DNA from: a bacterium
Lineage (GTDB): Bacteria; Latescibacterota; Latescibacteria; Latescibacterales; Latescibacteraceae
NCBI GenBank assembly: GCA_021372535.1
Contig: JAJFUH010000018.1
Location: forward strand, 1 to 64,000
Direction of reading: 5' to 3'
Length of the DNA: 64,000 nucleotides
Shown here: positions 20,095-28,553 of the stretch, one piece after another
How the letters are laid out: the number at the start of each line of letters is the position of its first letter
Numbering within the stretch: position 1 is the first letter of the stretch
Translations under genes and position numbers: made by a program
Notes under the pieces: model-generated
What the model was told of the DNA's origin: nothing
Seen by the model: only the letters and a program-made list of their open reading frames with translations
The model's database searches: none

Positions 20095-21198
20095 ATGGAA
20101 GAAGAACAGGAGGATATTCTTGCGCTTTTCGGCGTACCCGGAGTCGGCGCCAAGACATATGCCCGTCTCGTTCTGCGGTTCGGTACGCCTTCGGGAGTGT
20201 TCGGCGCTTCCGATAAAGAGCTGCTCGATATGGAGGGCGTCGGGCCGAAGCTCGTACACGCCATCCGCACATATGACCGTAAAACCTTCGTGAGCGGGCA
20301 GAAACAGCTCATGGAAAAGTGCGGTGCACAGCTCCTGACCAGAATCTCGAAGGATTATCCCCCTCTTCTCAACAAGTTTACATCCGCACCGCCGGTTCTT
20401 TTTGTCCGCGGCGATGTGTCGGTGCTGTCCGAACAGTCTCTGGCGTTTGTCGGTACGCGGAGACCATCCGATTACGGCATCATCATGACCCGGAACCTCA
20501 CGGGCGGAGCGGTGAACGCCGGCCTGTGCGTTGTCAGCGGCATGGCGGCGGGGATAGACGCAACCGCTCATCGTACAGCGCTTGATCATGGCGGAAAGAC
20601 CGCCGCGGTTTTCGGCTGCGGCGTCGATATCCTGTATCCCCATGAAAACCGTAAACTCGCGCAGGATATACTTCAGAAGGGATGTCTGGTCAGCCATTTT
20701 CCCATGGGTATCGAGCCGCTGCGGGGAAATTTTCCTGCCCGCAATGCGGTGATTGTCGGTCTTTCCCTCGGCACTGTCGTCGTGGAAGCCCCGGTTAAAA
20801 GCGGGGCGCTCATAACCGCCGATCTGACGATGAGGGCCGGAAGGAAGCTTTTTGCCGTTCCGGGTAACGCTACATCCCGCACGAGCGAGGGAAGCAACGG
20901 GCTGCTTACGAAGGGCGCGCATCCGGTTACGAATATCGCCCATATCCTCCCGCTCATCGGGAAGACTGCACCGAACTCTCCGAACGGTATTTCATCAGCG
21001 CCACCCGTGATGCAGCGGCCCTTGCCGCCCGGAGCAGGAGGGGAAATACTGAAAATCATCGAAAAAGGCCCGCTTCATATCGATGATATCTGTGTGCGGC
21101 TCGGAAAGCCGGTTCCGGAGGTGCTCTACGAGCTTACCAGTCTCGAGCTCGAAGGGTATGTGAAACAGAATCCCGGAAAGATATTCGAGAGAATGTGA
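20095..21198 (+). CDS. dprA: DNA-processing protein DprA
   Basis: The 367-aa product has an N-terminal HhH/SAM-like region (GVPGVGAKTYARLVLRFG), the Rossmann-like DprA core with FVGTRRPSDYG, SGMAAGIDATAHRTAL, VFGCGVDILYPHEN and SKSGALITADLTM-like sequence (read here as VKSGALITADLTMRAGR), and a C-terminal winged helix. DprA loads RecA onto incoming single-stranded DNA in transformation. A strong AT-rich change starts right after its stop. Confidence 0.93.
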   Translation: MEEEQEDILALFGVPGVGAKTYARLVLRFGTPSGVFGASDKELLDMEGVGPKLVHAIRTYDRKTFVSGQKQLMEKCGAQLLTRISKDYPPLLNKFTSAPPVLFVRGDVSVLSEQSLAFVGTRRPSDYGIIMTRNLTGGAVNAGLCVVSGMAAGIDATAHRTALDHGGKTAAVFGCGVDILYPHENRKLAQDILQKGCLVSHFPMGIEPLRGNFPARNAVIVGLSLGTVVVEAPVKSGALITADLTMRAGRKLFAVPGNATSRTSEGSNGLLTKGAHPVTNIAHILPLIGKTAPNSPNGISSAPPVMQRPLPPGAGGEILKIIEKGPLHIDDICVRLGKPVPEVLYELTSLELEGYVKQNPGKIFERM

Positions 21199-21487
21199 GG
21201 TATATTGGGAAAAGAAATTTGTATTAAGAAAGTCATGGAAAGAAATAAACTGCAGATAAATAAAAAAGGTTAAAATTGAATTATTGGCATAAACAATAGC
21301 GTTTGAGATTTTAATGATTGGCAGAGACTTTTATAAAATTAATCATCGAAGTTGGTAGTAAATTAGGTATTAAAAAAATAAAAGCGAGGATACTATTGAA
21401 AGAATTCAAAAAAGGCTAAATCTAAACGCACATTTAACATACAGAACATTAAGGTAGTTAACAACATAAAAGATAAACAGAATAATA
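21199..21487. other. AT-rich gap at the left edge of the first island
   Basis: Composition drops sharply in GC directly after dprA. I see no gene, RNA or clear repeat in this stretch. It ends at the stop of the minus-strand 186-aa gene. Confidence 0.5.
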
Positions 21488-22048
21488 TTATACTGGGAGG
21501 CCTATTCTATTAAGATAATCTGCAAATCTTTGTGATAATCTTTCTCTATAAATTTCATTAACGGTTCCTAAATAATAATTAATATAATGGATTAGAGTAT
21601 AATCAAATGATACAGTGTAATATAATTTAAAATCAATAATCAATTCTGGTATTTGGTAATCCTTATAACTTGGTAAAAAATGATATCTTGTTTCGTTTTG
21701 CTTTTTAATCCTATCTATTTTGCTAGAATTTAGTCGTTCCTGTTTTATTTTATAGATACCAATTAAATGTTCGCCTTCTTTAATAATATCCAACGGGAAG
21801 GCAGGAATAAATAATATACTTGGTACAAATTGATTAAAGAATTCATTCTCATCTGTATTATTTTTTTTCTCAAAATAACTTTTTAGATCACAATCTTGTG
21901 TAATTATAATAATATAATTATAAAAACCTTTAATTACTTCATTTGTTGAATTAATATAATAGAAAGAGAAATCTCTCAATATATCACCTTGACATATTCT
22001 CTCTCTGTCATGAAATACATAAGGTTTTTCAATTTTACTCTTGAACAT
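21488..22048 (-). CDS. 186-aa protein of unknown function, third gene of the island module
   Basis: I do not recognise a named family. The product has ICQGDILRDFSF near residue 18 and a strongly hydrophobic IIIITQDCDL near residue 47, both of which look like conserved motif material, and an alpha/beta pattern with no signal peptide or clear membrane span. Its ATG lies inside the 59-codon gene (14-base overlap), so translation is probably coupled. Base composition is far more AT-rich than the flanking chromosome, which suggests transfer. The order TIGR04255-like, small gene, this gene looks like a functional unit. Confidence 0.65.
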   Translation of the reverse strand: MFKSKIEKPYVFHDRERICQGDILRDFSFYYINSTNEVIKGFYNYIIIITQDCDLKSYFEKKNNTDENEFFNQFVPSILFIPAFPLDIIKEGEHLIGIYKIKQERLNSSKIDRIKKQNETRYHFLPSYKDYQIPELIIDFKLYYTVSFDYTLIHYINYYLGTVNEIYRERLSQRFADYLNRIGLPV

Positions 22049-22214
22049 GACCTATTATCTTAGATTTTGCTCTTATTTTCCTGTATCTGCTAGAATCACT
22101 AGAATCAATTATTGAATCATAATGTTTGTCATTATCAATAGAAACATCTTCATTTCCGTATGAAAATGATTCTGGTGAATGTTTATCTTTTTCATCAAGA
22201 TATTTGTGATTCAT
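22035..22214 (-). CDS. 59-aa acidic/polar small protein linking the island genes
   Basis: A 59-codon frame starts MNHKYLDEKDKHSPESF and ends KSKIIGHVQE. It overlaps the upstream TIGR04255-like gene by 20 bases and the downstream 186-aa gene by 14, the geometry of a coupled operon. An AGG-rich sequence lies just before the ATG (GGAGG at about 22221-22225 on the minus strand). It is Ser/Asp-rich (IIDSSDSSRYRKIR) and probably poorly structured. Small size makes this uncertain, but the double overlap and ribosome binding site support a real gene. Confidence 0.5.
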   Translation of the reverse strand: MNHKYLDEKDKHSPESFSYGNEDVSIDNDKHYDSIIDSSDSSRYRKIRAKSKIIGHVQE

Positions 22215-22959
22215 TGTTAACCTCCATTAGGCTTCTCAAATCTTTTTTAATGCTTTTTTCAAATAATAATTTGGCTTCTTTTCTCGCTTTATCCAGAAAC
22301 TCAATCACTCTATTTTCATCATAATCATGGGAATAACAATCAATATCAATAATAAATTCTTTTCTTGATATTTTTGCTGGGTATTCTGGATTGTATATAC
22401 CACAAATATAGTTAATACTTAAATCCTCTTTATTAATAGTTGAAGTTGTCATGATTCTCGACAATGTATCTTTATCATTGAAAAAATCTATTGGAGAAAT
22501 TAATTTGGTGTTTATATAATTATTCCATTCTAATGGATTACCAGTCCTAATAATTATTTCATTAATGTATCTTAGACCAATTCTTTTAATGTTCAAAGGT
22601 CGATAAATAACAGAAAATACATCATATAAATTTTTAACATCATTTTTAAAATCATGAAAATTTATATATTTTTGATTTTCAAGTGATACAAAATTATATT
22701 GGATTAAAATAGTCTTGTTTTTCTTGGGATTGTATATTCTATGAATATTATGAATACCTGGTCGTTCAAGTTTTATTTCACCATCAGGTAATTTCGTTGT
22801 TTGTATTAAATTTTCTATTTTGTTATTATATTCTGGAAATTCCATTCTGACTTTTTCTTGTAATTCAATGGGTAATTCAGTGTCGATTTTTAGAATTGGT
22901 GAGAAATCTATTCTAAAAATTACATTGGTTAAGAAATTTTTTGCGTAACTCTTTGACAT
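22195..22959 (-). CDS. TIGR04255-like family protein
   Basis: The 254-aa product resembles the sporadically distributed TIGR04255 family: a start with YAKNFLTNVIFRIDF, a central beta-rich part, and the hallmark RIGLRYINEI near residue 126, ending with a helical C-terminus (VIEFLDKARKEAKLLFEKSI). Family function is unknown. It is the first gene of a three-gene minus-strand set in an AT-rich island between dprA and rplM. The sporadic family distribution and island position would fit an accessory or defence-like module, which is inference only. Confidence 0.7.
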   Translation of the reverse strand: MSKSYAKNFLTNVIFRIDFSPILKIDTELPIELQEKVRMEFPEYNNKIENLIQTTKLPDGEIKLERPGIHNIHRIYNPKKNKTILIQYNFVSLENQKYINFHDFKNDVKNLYDVFSVIYRPLNIKRIGLRYINEIIIRTGNPLEWNNYINTKLISPIDFFNDKDTLSRIMTTSTINKEDLSINYICGIYNPEYPAKISRKEFIIDIDCYSHDYDENRVIEFLDKARKEAKLLFEKSIKKDLRSLMEVNNESQIS

Positions 22960-23216
22960 AAAAAACTCATTTGTTGTAAAATTGCGTTCTAGTTAAAAAG
23001 ATTTATATATTATCCTTGTTTGCATGTCAAGTGAAATTTTACTACTTTTTATACTATATCATTGGTAATAAGTTTCATTGTTCTATTATATTTTTAACAT
23101 AAAGAAGTTTAGTTATTGAAAAAAAACGAATCTCTCAGTCAGCATTACGACACTTCAAAATAATTAGGATCATTAATTATTACGGGAAAGAAATAGGTAA
23201 TCTTTATTGAAGAAGC
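22960..23216. other. AT-rich gap between the island and the rplM promoter
   Basis: No coding sequence or structured RNA is evident. It must contain the promoter of the leftward island genes; a clear box pair was not found. Confidence 0.4.
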
Positions 23217-23245
23217 TTGACATTATTTTTTCTTTTCATTATATT
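23217..23245 (+). promoter_or_regulatory. sigma70-like promoter of the rplM operon
   Basis: TTGACA (23217-23222) and TATATT (23240-23245) with 17-base spacing, about 65 bases before the rplM start. A strong consensus match fits a ribosomal protein operon. Confidence 0.7.
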
Positions 23246-23310
23246 TGTAAACTCTGTATCATGGAATATTATGGAGTTCAGAGCGATAGACCGAAAAGGA
23301 GTAATCGGGC

Positions 23311-23739
23311 ATGAAAACCTATGTAACAAAACCTGATGATGTCGAACGTAAATGGTATGTCGTCGACGCTGAGGGTAAAGTGCTGGGAAGGCTTGCCACG
23401 GAGGTTGCCACAATCCTGCGGGGAAAGAAAAAGCCGATTTTCCAGCCGAATATGGATGCCGGGGATTATGTCATTATCATCAATGCCGACAAGGTAGTAT
23501 TGACCGGCCTGAAAGAGGATAAGAAAAAGTATTTTATCCAGAGCCGTTATGCCGGGCATTCCGGGCATGTCACATTGAGGAAGCTGCGTGAAAACAATCC
23601 CGGCCGTATAGTCGAGAAAGCCATCAAGGGCATGCTCCCTCACAATGCTCTCGGCCGTCAGATGTACCGTAAACTGCATGTTTACACGGGACCGAGTCAC
23701 CGGCATGCGGCGCAGAAACCTGTACCGTTCGAGATATAA
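23311..23739 (+). CDS. rplM: 50S ribosomal protein L13
   Basis: The 142-aa product is full-length L13, with KWYVVDAEGKVLGRLATEVA, NMDAGDYVIIINADK and GMLPHNALGRQMYRKLHVY. L13 is an early assembly protein of the 50S subunit. AAAGGAG precedes the ATG by 10 bases or so. It begins the rplM-rpsI-rpsB-tsf-pyrH-frr run. Confidence 0.97.
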   Translation: MKTYVTKPDDVERKWYVVDAEGKVLGRLATEVATILRGKKKPIFQPNMDAGDYVIIINADKVVLTGLKEDKKKYFIQSRYAGHSGHVTLRKLRENNPGRIVEKAIKGMLPHNALGRQMYRKLHVYTGPSHRHAAQKPVPFEI

Positions 23740-23847
23740 TCCGTTACTCGGCGAAGTATTTATTAAGCGATATGCGTAATAAAAAGACAGTAAAAACAGC
23801 TCCGATGATTTACGATAGTATTATACAGCCTGAAAGGAGGATATCTC

Positions 23848-24240
23848 TTGGCTGAAACCTTTTATATGGCTACAGGGAAGCGTAAAAACGCAATAGCCCG
23901 TATCCGGCTCAAGTCAGGTACCGGTAAAATTCTCGTCAACGGACAGGGAGTGAAAGAGTACTTCCGCCGTGAGTCTGCACTTCCCTTTATTGAACAGCCG
24001 CTTGAACTGACCGAGCAGCTCGGCAAGGTCGATGTTCTGGCAAATATCAGAGGCGGCGGATTGAGCGGGCAGGCAGGCGCGCTGAGGCACGGCATATCGA
24101 GAGCGTTGATCGAAATGAACCCCGAGTTGAGGCAGGTTCTGAAACGTGCCGGGCTCATTACCCGTGACCCGCGGGTCAAAGAGCGCAAAAAGTACGGTTT
24201 GGCTGGCGCCCGAAGAGCATACCAGTTCTCCAAACGGTAA
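23848..24240 (+). CDS. rpsI: 30S ribosomal protein S9
   Basis: The 130-aa product has the S9 features [33 protein letters not shown] and the conserved C-terminal tail ending YQFSKR, which reaches the P-site tRNA. The start is TTG at 23848 with AAAGGAGG 7 bases upstream. Confidence 0.97.
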   Translation: MAETFYMATGKRKNAIARIRLKSGTGKILVNGQGVKEYFRRESALPFIEQPLELTEQLGKVDVLANIRGGGLSGQAGALRHGISRALIEMNPELRQVLKRAGLITRDPRVKERKKYGLAGARRAYQFSKR

Positions 24241-24351
24241 TGTGTTGTATCAAATTCACACGTTCCGGGACGACAGGGTTGTTGCCGCCCAGCGGTTGCC
24301 CGTCGAATGATCGGAACGGAGGCATAAACAGTTTAAAAAGAGGATTCAACC

Positions 24352-25341
24352 GTGTCGGAAGTGACTATCCAGGAACTTCTTGAGGCCGGTGTGCATTTCG
24401 GTCACCAGACCAGGCGCTGGAACCCCAAGATGAAAAAGTTCATTTTTACCGAACGCAACAACATCTACATAATTGACCTCCAGAAAACCCAGCAGATGCT
24501 CAAAAACGCCTGTGATGCCGTCCGTGAGACAGCAGCAAAAGGCGAATCAATACTTTTTGTCGGAACGAAACCCCAGGCCGCAACGATCATCAAAGATGAA
24601 GCGATCAAGAGTAACCAGTTTTTCGTGACCAATCGCTGGCTCGGCGGCATGCTTACCAATTTCAGGACAATCAGACAGAGTGTCAAGCGGCTGGAACATC
24701 TCGAAAAAATGGCTGGCGACGGGACCTACGAGCATCTCACCAAAAAAGAGGTGCTGACTCATGAAAAACACCGTGACCGTCTGACCCAGGTGCTCGATGG
24801 CATCCGTAACATGAACAGGATTCCCGGTCTGCTTATTATTGTTGACACGAAAAAGGAAAAAATTGCGGTCAACGAGGCAAACCGTCTCGGTATACCTATC
24901 TGTGCGATTCTCGATACAAACTGCGATCCTGATCCCATAACATTCCCGATTCCCGGAAATGATGATGCGATTCGTTCGATACAGCTTCTCCTCTCGAAAA
25001 TCACCGCATCCATTCTCGAGGGTCTGCAGTTGCGTGTCGATGAAGCCGCTCTGGCCGAAAAGGAAGAACTCGCCGAAGAAGCCGCGCGGGAGGAAGCACG
25101 GGCAAAACGTCGTCTGGCAGCCGCTAAGGAACCCAAAGAGCTCGTCGGCGACGAGGATGAAGTCATTGAAGAACCTGACGATGTGCTCAAGGAATCCAAA
25201 AAACCCATCCGTAAGAGACCGAAACCGGTCGAGGATGAAGAGGATAAAGGCGCTGCCCGTCATCGATCCAGACCCAGGCGGCCTCAGAAGAAGGTCGATG
25301 CCGAAGGAAAAGAAATAATTAGCAAGGAAGCAGCCGGCTGA
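24352..25341 (+). CDS. rpsB: 30S ribosomal protein S2 with long charged C-terminal tail
   Basis: Residues 1 to about 230 are a standard S2 (LLEAGVHFGHQTRRWNPKM, FVTNRWLGGMLTNFRTI, PIPGNDDAIRSIQLL). S2 completes the 30S platform and binds S1. After this comes an added tail of about 95 residues rich in Glu, Lys and Arg (helical EEAAREEARAKRRLAAAKE, then RHRSRPRRPQKK), giving 329 aa against the usual 230-260. The start is GTG at 24352. Confidence 0.95.
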   Translation: MSEVTIQELLEAGVHFGHQTRRWNPKMKKFIFTERNNIYIIDLQKTQQMLKNACDAVRETAAKGESILFVGTKPQAATIIKDEAIKSNQFFVTNRWLGGMLTNFRTIRQSVKRLEHLEKMAGDGTYEHLTKKEVLTHEKHRDRLTQVLDGIRNMNRIPGLLIIVDTKKEKIAVNEANRLGIPICAILDTNCDPDPITFPIPGNDDAIRSIQLLLSKITASILEGLQLRVDEAALAEKEELAEEAAREEARAKRRLAAAKEPKELVGDEDEVIEEPDDVLKESKKPIRKRPKPVEDEEDKGAARHRSRPRRPQKKVDAEGKEIISKEAAG

Positions 25342-25424
25342 GAAAAGAGAATTGAGAACAGGGAAGTGGCAGGAATTACTGCCGAATTTTTCCTTTTTCA
25401 TATAGTATGAAAGGAATTGTACCT

Positions 25425-26024
25425 ATGGATGTTTCCTCAAAAGATGTCATGGCTCTCCGTGAGAAAACCGGAGCGGGCATGATGGACTGTAAAAAGGCGA
25501 TCATCGAAGCCAATGGCAACATGGAGAAAGCGGCGGATATTCTCCGTGAGAAAGGCATTGCTTCAGCCCAGAAACGTTCAGGCCGCGAGACAAAACACGG
25601 ATACATAGCGGTGTATGTACATCATGGTTCAAGGCTTGCCACCATGGTTGAGGTGGACTGCGAAACCGATTTTGTATCCCGGAATGAAGAATTTCAGACT
25701 TTTGCCCAGAATGTTGCGATGCATATTGCCGCAGCGGCGCCGCTTGCCATATCCTCCGAGGATCTCGATCCGGCGGTTGTGGCGAAGGAACGCGAGATTT
25801 ATAAAGCCCAGGCGCTGAACGAGGGTAAAAAACCGGAATTTGTCGATAAAATCGTTGACGGCCGCATCAAAAAATTCTATTCCGAAGCCTGTCTTTTGGA
25901 TCAGATATATATCCGCGACGAGACCAAGAAGAAGACGGTCAAGGACCTGCTCAGCGAACTGACCGGCAAGATCGGGGAAAACATCGTCATCAAGCAGTTT
26001 GCCCGTTTCCAGGTCGGGGCATAA
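25425..26024 (+). CDS. tsf: elongation factor Ts, short form
   Basis: The 199-aa product has the EF-Ts signatures LREKTGAGMMDCKKAI and the second motif region VEVDCETDFVSRNEEF. EF-Ts exchanges GDP for GTP on EF-Tu. It is the short form with one core subdomain, as in Thermus and cyanobacteria, rather than the E. coli 283-aa form. AAGGA lies 9 bases before the ATG at 25425, so I prefer it to the ATG at 25407. Confidence 0.94.
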   Translation: MDVSSKDVMALREKTGAGMMDCKKAIIEANGNMEKAADILREKGIASAQKRSGRETKHGYIAVYVHHGSRLATMVEVDCETDFVSRNEEFQTFAQNVAMHIAAAAPLAISSEDLDPAVVAKEREIYKAQALNEGKKPEFVDKIVDGRIKKFYSEACLLDQIYIRDETKKKTVKDLLSELTGKIGENIVIKQFARFQVGA

Positions 26025-26028
26025 GTAC

Positions 26029-26751
26029 ATGGAACCCTACAGGAGGATACTGCTCAAGCTTTCCGGCGAGGCTCTCTCCGGGAAGCTCGGGTACGGGTTT
26101 GACTCCGCAGCCATGACGAGCTTCTGCAGCCAGATAAGGGCTGTCCATGACACGGGAGTCGAAATCGCCATCGTTATCGGCGGAGGAAACATTTTCCGCG
26201 GGCTCAAGGCTTCCTCGAAGGGAATGGACCGCAGCACCGCGGACAGCATGGGCATGCTTGCGACCATGATCAACGGCCTTGCGCTCCGCGATGCGCTCGA
26301 ACAGCAGGGGCTCACCGCAAGCCACATGTCCTCGCTCCCCGTGACCGGGCTTGTGGAGCCGTTTGTCCGCAAAAAGGCTGTCAGCTACCTGTCCAAGGGC
26401 CATACGGTTATCTTTTCGGGCGGCACCGGCAATCCCTATTTTTCCACCGATACCGCCGCATCGCTCAGGGCTGCCCAGATCGACGCCGATGTCATACTCA
26501 AGGGCACCAAGGTCGACGGGGTTTACGAGGGCGATCCCGTGCTCGATCCGTCACTGAAAAAGTTCGACGTTATTTCCTATACCGAGGTTCTCAAACGGAA
26601 TCTCGGAGTTATGGATGCAACCGCGATTGCAATGTGCAGAGAAAATCATATTCCCATCATTGTGTTCAACCTCACCAGAGAGGGCGCTCTTCTCAGGGTT
26701 GTACGGGGTGAACAGGTCGGAACGATTGTAAAGGAGGTAGAGCATGGATAA
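26029..26751 (+). CDS. pyrH: uridylate kinase
   Basis: The 240-aa product is full-length UMP kinase, with RILLKLSGEAL, VIGGGNIFRG, DRSTADSMGMLAT, FSGGTGNPYFSTDTAA and KGTKVDGVY. It phosphorylates UMP to UDP. The ATG at 26029 follows the tsf stop by 4 bases. The last 8 bases overlap frr. Confidence 0.96.
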   Translation: MEPYRRILLKLSGEALSGKLGYGFDSAAMTSFCSQIRAVHDTGVEIAIVIGGGNIFRGLKASSKGMDRSTADSMGMLATMINGLALRDALEQQGLTASHMSSLPVTGLVEPFVRKKAVSYLSKGHTVIFSGGTGNPYFSTDTAASLRAAQIDADVILKGTKVDGVYEGDPVLDPSLKKFDVISYTEVLKRNLGVMDATAIAMCRENHIPIIVFNLTREGALLRVVRGEQVGTIVKEVEHG

Positions 26752-27301
26752 GGACTTGCGTGCTGTTACGGTCGAACATATGAAAAAAGCCGTCGAACAC
26801 CTCAGCCATGAACTGTCAACGATACGAACCGGCAGAGCTTCCGCCTCCCTGCTCGATACGATCAAGGTGAATTATTACGGGACGCCGACTCCGCTGAACC
26901 ATGTGGCGAATATTTCGGTTCCGGATTCGAAAACGATCATGATCCAGCCGTTCCAGCAGAACCTCATTGGCGATGTCGAGAAGGCGATTCAGGCGAGCGA
27001 TCTCGGCCTCACTCCGAACAGCGACGGCCATGTGATACGTCTGCCCATTCCGCAGCTCACCGAGGAACGCCGCAAGGACATTCTCAAGCTTGTAAAGAAA
27101 CTGGGCGAGGACACCAAGGTCGCAATCCGCAACATCCGCCGTGACGCCATCGAAAAGATGCGGGTGATGAAAAAGGACAGCAAGATCACCGAGGATGACC
27201 TCCACCGGGGCGAAAAGGAAGCCCAGGAGATCACCGACAAACATATTACCGAAGTCGACCAGGTGATCGCTGTGAAGGAAAAAGAGGTCATGACGGTGTA
27301 A
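26744..27301 (+). CDS. frr: ribosome recycling factor
   Basis: The 185-aa product is full-length RRF, with HELSTIRTGRASASLLD, YYGTPTPLNHVANI and RNIRRDAIEKMRVMKKD. With EF-G it splits post-termination ribosomes. The start lies inside pyrH (ATGGATAA overlap), as in many genomes, with AAAGGAGG just upstream. A terminator follows. Confidence 0.96.
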   Translation: MDKDLRAVTVEHMKKAVEHLSHELSTIRTGRASASLLDTIKVNYYGTPTPLNHVANISVPDSKTIMIQPFQQNLIGDVEKAIQASDLGLTPNSDGHVIRLPIPQLTEERRKDILKLVKKLGEDTKVAIRNIRRDAIEKMRVMKKDSKITEDDLHRGEKEAQEITDKHITEVDQVIAVKEKEVMTV

Positions 27302-27332
27302 GTGTTCATTGGCGATAGAGATAAAAATGTAT

Positions 27333-27366
27333 AAAAAAGGCACTCCGGAGCGGGGTGCCTTTTTTT
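27333..27366 (+). terminator. rho-independent terminator after frr
   Basis: AAAAAAGGCACTCC pairs with GGGGTGCCTTTTTTT around a short loop. It ends the ribosomal-protein/translation-factor operon. Confidence 0.85.
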
Positions 27367-27385
27367 GGATAATTTTCATTATGGA

Positions 27386-27407
27386 GGGGCAATTCATGAA
27401 TTGCCCC
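27386..27407. repeat. 22-bp perfect palindrome (GGGGCAATTCATGAATTGCCCC)
   Basis: A self-complementary 22-mer spans 27386-27407 just after the frr terminator. It resembles widespread short REP-like sequences. The rest of the gap to 27645 is AT-rich and holds nothing I can support. Confidence 0.55.
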
Positions 27408-27645
27408 TACGGATAAATTAATGGCTATACTAACCGAAAGTATAGCCCTCTTCATGTCCTTTGAATATACTTCCTTTGTATGGTGCAGGATTACACTGGA
27501 GCAGCGAAACAACTTCCTTTTGTACTTGCTGAGGAAAAAGGACTGAAGGGGAAGGGGGGTGAATTTAAATATTTATATATACACTGTTGTAATTCATTCA
27601 AATGTATAATTGTGATATAGATGCGTTTATAAAATTTAATTTTTA

Positions 27646-28440
27646 TTAACAATTATTCATTATTTTTTGTTTAGTCGAAATGAAAAGATTAGGTTCTATC
27701 TGTTGAGCGGCCTGTATTTTACCTAAAATTGATTTTTTCAATTGAAGAGAGGCGTTTATATTATAAGCGTTTAAATCATCTACTATTTTTTTCCTTAGTC
27801 TATTCGGAACCTTTAAATCATTATCAGGGGAAATCATACATCCTGTAACAATTTTATATCTTTTTTTAGAAAAAAACTTTGTTTTTTCCTCTTTCATTGA
27901 ATGTCCATTTCTTTTAAGTTCTTTTCCTATTTGATAAGACAATGTTTTTGAAATTGATTTATCAGAAGAAAAAGTAATATCGTCTACAAAAACACTAAAT
28001 ATTAAACCATTTGTATGGGCATATTTATTCATTTTATCGAACATGTCTTTGTAAGCCCAAAATGCTACTATTTGACTTGTTGGACTTCCAGTCGGTAAAT
28101 AGTCATTATATACAACCAAATCTGTTAAAAACCAGGCAACATCTTCACACATAAGATATTTATAACGAAATAATTTAAATATATATTCCCGTTTGCAATT
28201 TGGATAGAATGATTTTATATCTATGTTTATAAGATTATTTGCGTTAATATGAAACTTTGCATTATCTACATAACAAAAGCCTTTTTTACCTGAGAATAAA
28301 TAATATGGTAATTCTATGCGAGAAATAAGAATTTGTAACCTTTTTTGTATTTTCTTTATTTTATCAACTGGTTCACAAATTGTTCTTTCTTTACCTTTTT
28401 TATCTTTTTTAAGGTAAATTTTATAATGCTTTTTTTTCAA
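27646..28440 (-). CDS. retron-type reverse transcriptase, main body (N-terminus out of frame)
   Basis: The 264-aa stretch is a retron RT. It shows DKKGKERTICEP (near residue 13), the retron signature NAKFH (NAxxH, 60-64), NIDIKSFYP (72-80), LPTGSPTSQ (115-123), the catalytic box FVDD (151-154, in place of the common YADD) and the retron VTG motif (198-200). RTs of this kind copy part of their own ncRNA into multicopy single-stranded DNA. The frame opens only after a TGA and the first usable codon is TTG at 28440. The missing N-terminus is encoded just upstream in another frame (28437-28553); joined they give about 302 aa, the usual length. So the gene carries one frameshift, natural or from the assembly. 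Strongly AT-rich. Group II intron maturase is excluded by the NAxxH and VTG motifs and the absence of further domains. Confidence 0.9.
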   Translation of the reverse strand: MKKKHYKIYLKKDKKGKERTICEPVDKIKKIQKRLQILISRIELPYYLFSGKKGFCYVDNAKFHINANNLINIDIKSFYPNCKREYIFKLFRYKYLMCEDVAWFLTDLVVYNDYLPTGSPTSQIVAFWAYKDMFDKMNKYAHTNGLIFSVFVDDITFSSDKSISKTLSYQIGKELKRNGHSMKEEKTKFFSKKRYKIVTGCMISPDNDLKVPNRLRKKIVDDLNAYNINASLQLKKSILGKIQAAQQIEPNLFISTKQKIMNNC

Positions 28441-28553
28441 TATAATTTTACTTCAGATAATGACGTCCCTAATAATGTGCATAGCTTTCTTTTATTTGAA
28501 ATATGATATAAGGGACTTTGTTCGAGCTTATATGTTTTAATAGTATTGCCCAT
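28437..28553 (-). pseudogene. frameshifted N-terminal piece of the retron RT
   Basis: A 38-codon frame starts at ATG 28553 and reads through SPLYHISNKRKLCTLLG to a TGA at 28437-28439. That text is typical of the first helices of retron RTs. The ATG overlaps the end of the HTH gene by 17 bases, implying coupled translation. One added base (for instance in the AAAA of GTAAAATTA, near 28446-28450) would fuse it to the main RT frame. A programmed -1 shift is possible, but I see no classical slippery heptamer. Confidence 0.7.

Noticed and set aside
27386-27407. Attachment site at the 22-bp palindrome
   Set aside because: No matching copy or integrase flanks the island, so it is recorded only as a palindrome.
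27646-28440. Group II intron maturase as an alternative for the RT
   Set aside because: NAxxH and VTG motifs, no thumb-maturase or HNH extension, no intron-like domain V near it, and an HTH partner all favour a retron.
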